From contig NZ_QOHR01000003.1 in the NCBI RefSeq assembly GCF_003385555.1, forward strand, positions 1 through 64,000: a stretch of 64,000 bases of DNA, given 5' to 3'. A program made the translations under genes and the position numbers. The notes under the pieces are model-generated. The model saw only the letters and a program-made list of their open reading frames with translations. It was not told where the DNA came from and did not search any database. The stretch is from Rhodosalinus sediminis (GTDB lineage: Bacteria; Pseudomonadota; Alphaproteobacteria; Rhodobacterales; Rhodobacteraceae). Shown in pieces: positions 63,582 through 64,000 of this stretch (the stretch's first letter is position 1; every line of letters starts with the position of its first letter).

Positions 63582-64000
63582 GGCTGCACGACGATCAGGG
63601 GCTGAAGCGCGGCCTCCACGGCCGTCCAGAGCCAGCCGATCAGGAGCTGCGGGAAGAGCCCGAAGACCAGCGCGCAGAGCCCGAGGATCGCGATCGGCCA
63701 GAGCTCGTAGCGGTGCAGGTCCGGCGCGTTCTCCACCGCCGGCTTCGGCGCGCCGAAGGCGATGCCGCCGATCAGCCGCGTGGCGTAGACCACAGAGACC
63801 ACGAGCGAGACGAGCGCGATCGCGGCGAAGACCCAGTTGACCTGGAACATGCCGGTGATGACCAGCGCCTCGCCGAGGAAGTTCGCCGTCCCCGGCATGG
63901 CGAGCGCCGCGGCGAAGAAGAGCGCGAAGGAGGTGGCGAAGGCCGGCGCCGTCTTCTGCAGGCCGCCCAGCTCGCGCAGGTCGCGGGTGCCCGTGCGGTG
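63578..64000 (-). CDS. nuoM: NADH-quinone oxidoreductase subunit M, C-terminal part
   Basis: The last 140 residues are present; the 5' part lies beyond the right edge. TGTRDLRELGGLQKTAPAF, AMPGTANFLGEALVITG and VFGLFPQLLIGWL are typical for NuoM, the second antiporter-like subunit of complex I. The stop overlaps the nuoN start by 4 bp. Confidence 0.95.
   Translation of the reverse strand, partial: HRTGTRDLRELGGLQKTAPAFATSFALFFAAALAMPGTANFLGEALVITGMFQVNWVFAAIALVSLVVSVVYATRLIGGIAFGAPKPAVENAPDLHRYELWPIAILGLCALVFGLFPQLLIGWLWTAVEAALQPLIVVQP

Overview
This 64-kb window reads as chromosomal DNA of a very GC-rich alphaproteobacterium of the order Rhodobacterales (Rhodobacter/Paracoccus/Roseobacter relatives). 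The evidence is a ChrR-type zinc/cupin anti-sigma next to its ECF sigma, a SAM/SAH riboswitch before metK (a class known from Rhodobacterales), an ATTC-N8-GAAT operator of the SqrR/BigR type, an Irr-type Fur protein beside fabA-fabB-fabI, and closely packed operons with 4-bp ATGA/GTGA overlaps. I see no tRNA, rRNA, CRISPR array, prophage or transposase; nearly everything is housekeeping or stable accessory DNA. The genus cannot be told from the sequence alone.

Layout. 1-7.5 kb: end of a TusA-like gene, trpA, two repeat-rich gaps, a D-2-hydroxyacid (FAD) and an L-lactate-type (FMN) dehydrogenase, then a PAS hybrid histidine kinase with its response regulator. 7.5-11.4 kb: PRC-barrel protein, histidine phosphatase, and a split lysine-ketoglutarate reductase/saccharopine dehydrogenase pair. 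11.4-17.9 kb: the singlet-oxygen stress locus. A sigma factor and ChrR run rightward, and an overlapping five-gene operon (furan-fatty-acid-type flavoprotein and DUF1365 protein, MFS carrier, DUF3833, SDR, plus a DUF3775 gene) runs leftward; both directions carry look-alike ECF promoters. 18-22.9 kb: rmuC, mutL, then a persulfide dioxygenase-like MBL protein and a rhodanese under an SqrR-like operator. 23-28.5 kb: glnK-amtB, a class A PBP, mlaC-mlaA. 28.7-33.9 kb: ridA-glpQ-acyltransferase-PCD cluster, peroxiredoxin, ferredoxin reductase, rsmD. 34-38.6 kb: OmpA lipoprotein, AraC-MGMT fusion, nth, adenosine/sugar kinase, MFS. 38.7-41 kb: rplY, IsdG-like protein, pth, DUF2237. 41-47.3 kb: trpB, a small ORF, trpF, lapA, ihfB, rpsA, a DUF4168 protein, cmk. 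47.3-58 kb: membrane protein, aroA, trmB, metK, lnt, corC, ybeY, phoH, a lipoprotein/OmpA pair, miaB. 58-64 kb: an unknown protein, fabI-fabB-fabA, irr, and the ends of nuoN and nuoM.

How it fits together. Several loci sense or repair oxidative, sulfur or membrane stress: RpoE/ChrR with its membrane-lipid operon, the SqrR-like persulfide operon, MlaA/MlaC and the peroxiredoxin. Fatty-acid synthesis sits against the iron regulator irr, and SAM supply is under riboswitch control.

The least explained features are non-coding. There is a family of loop-less, perfect 24-28-bp palindromes, three of them end to end between two minus-strand genes. There is also a composite 3'-end element in three copies, and a 105-bp duplicated repeat tract. 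A 34-residue two-cysteine module is shared by a lipoprotein and the OmpA-type gene immediately before it.
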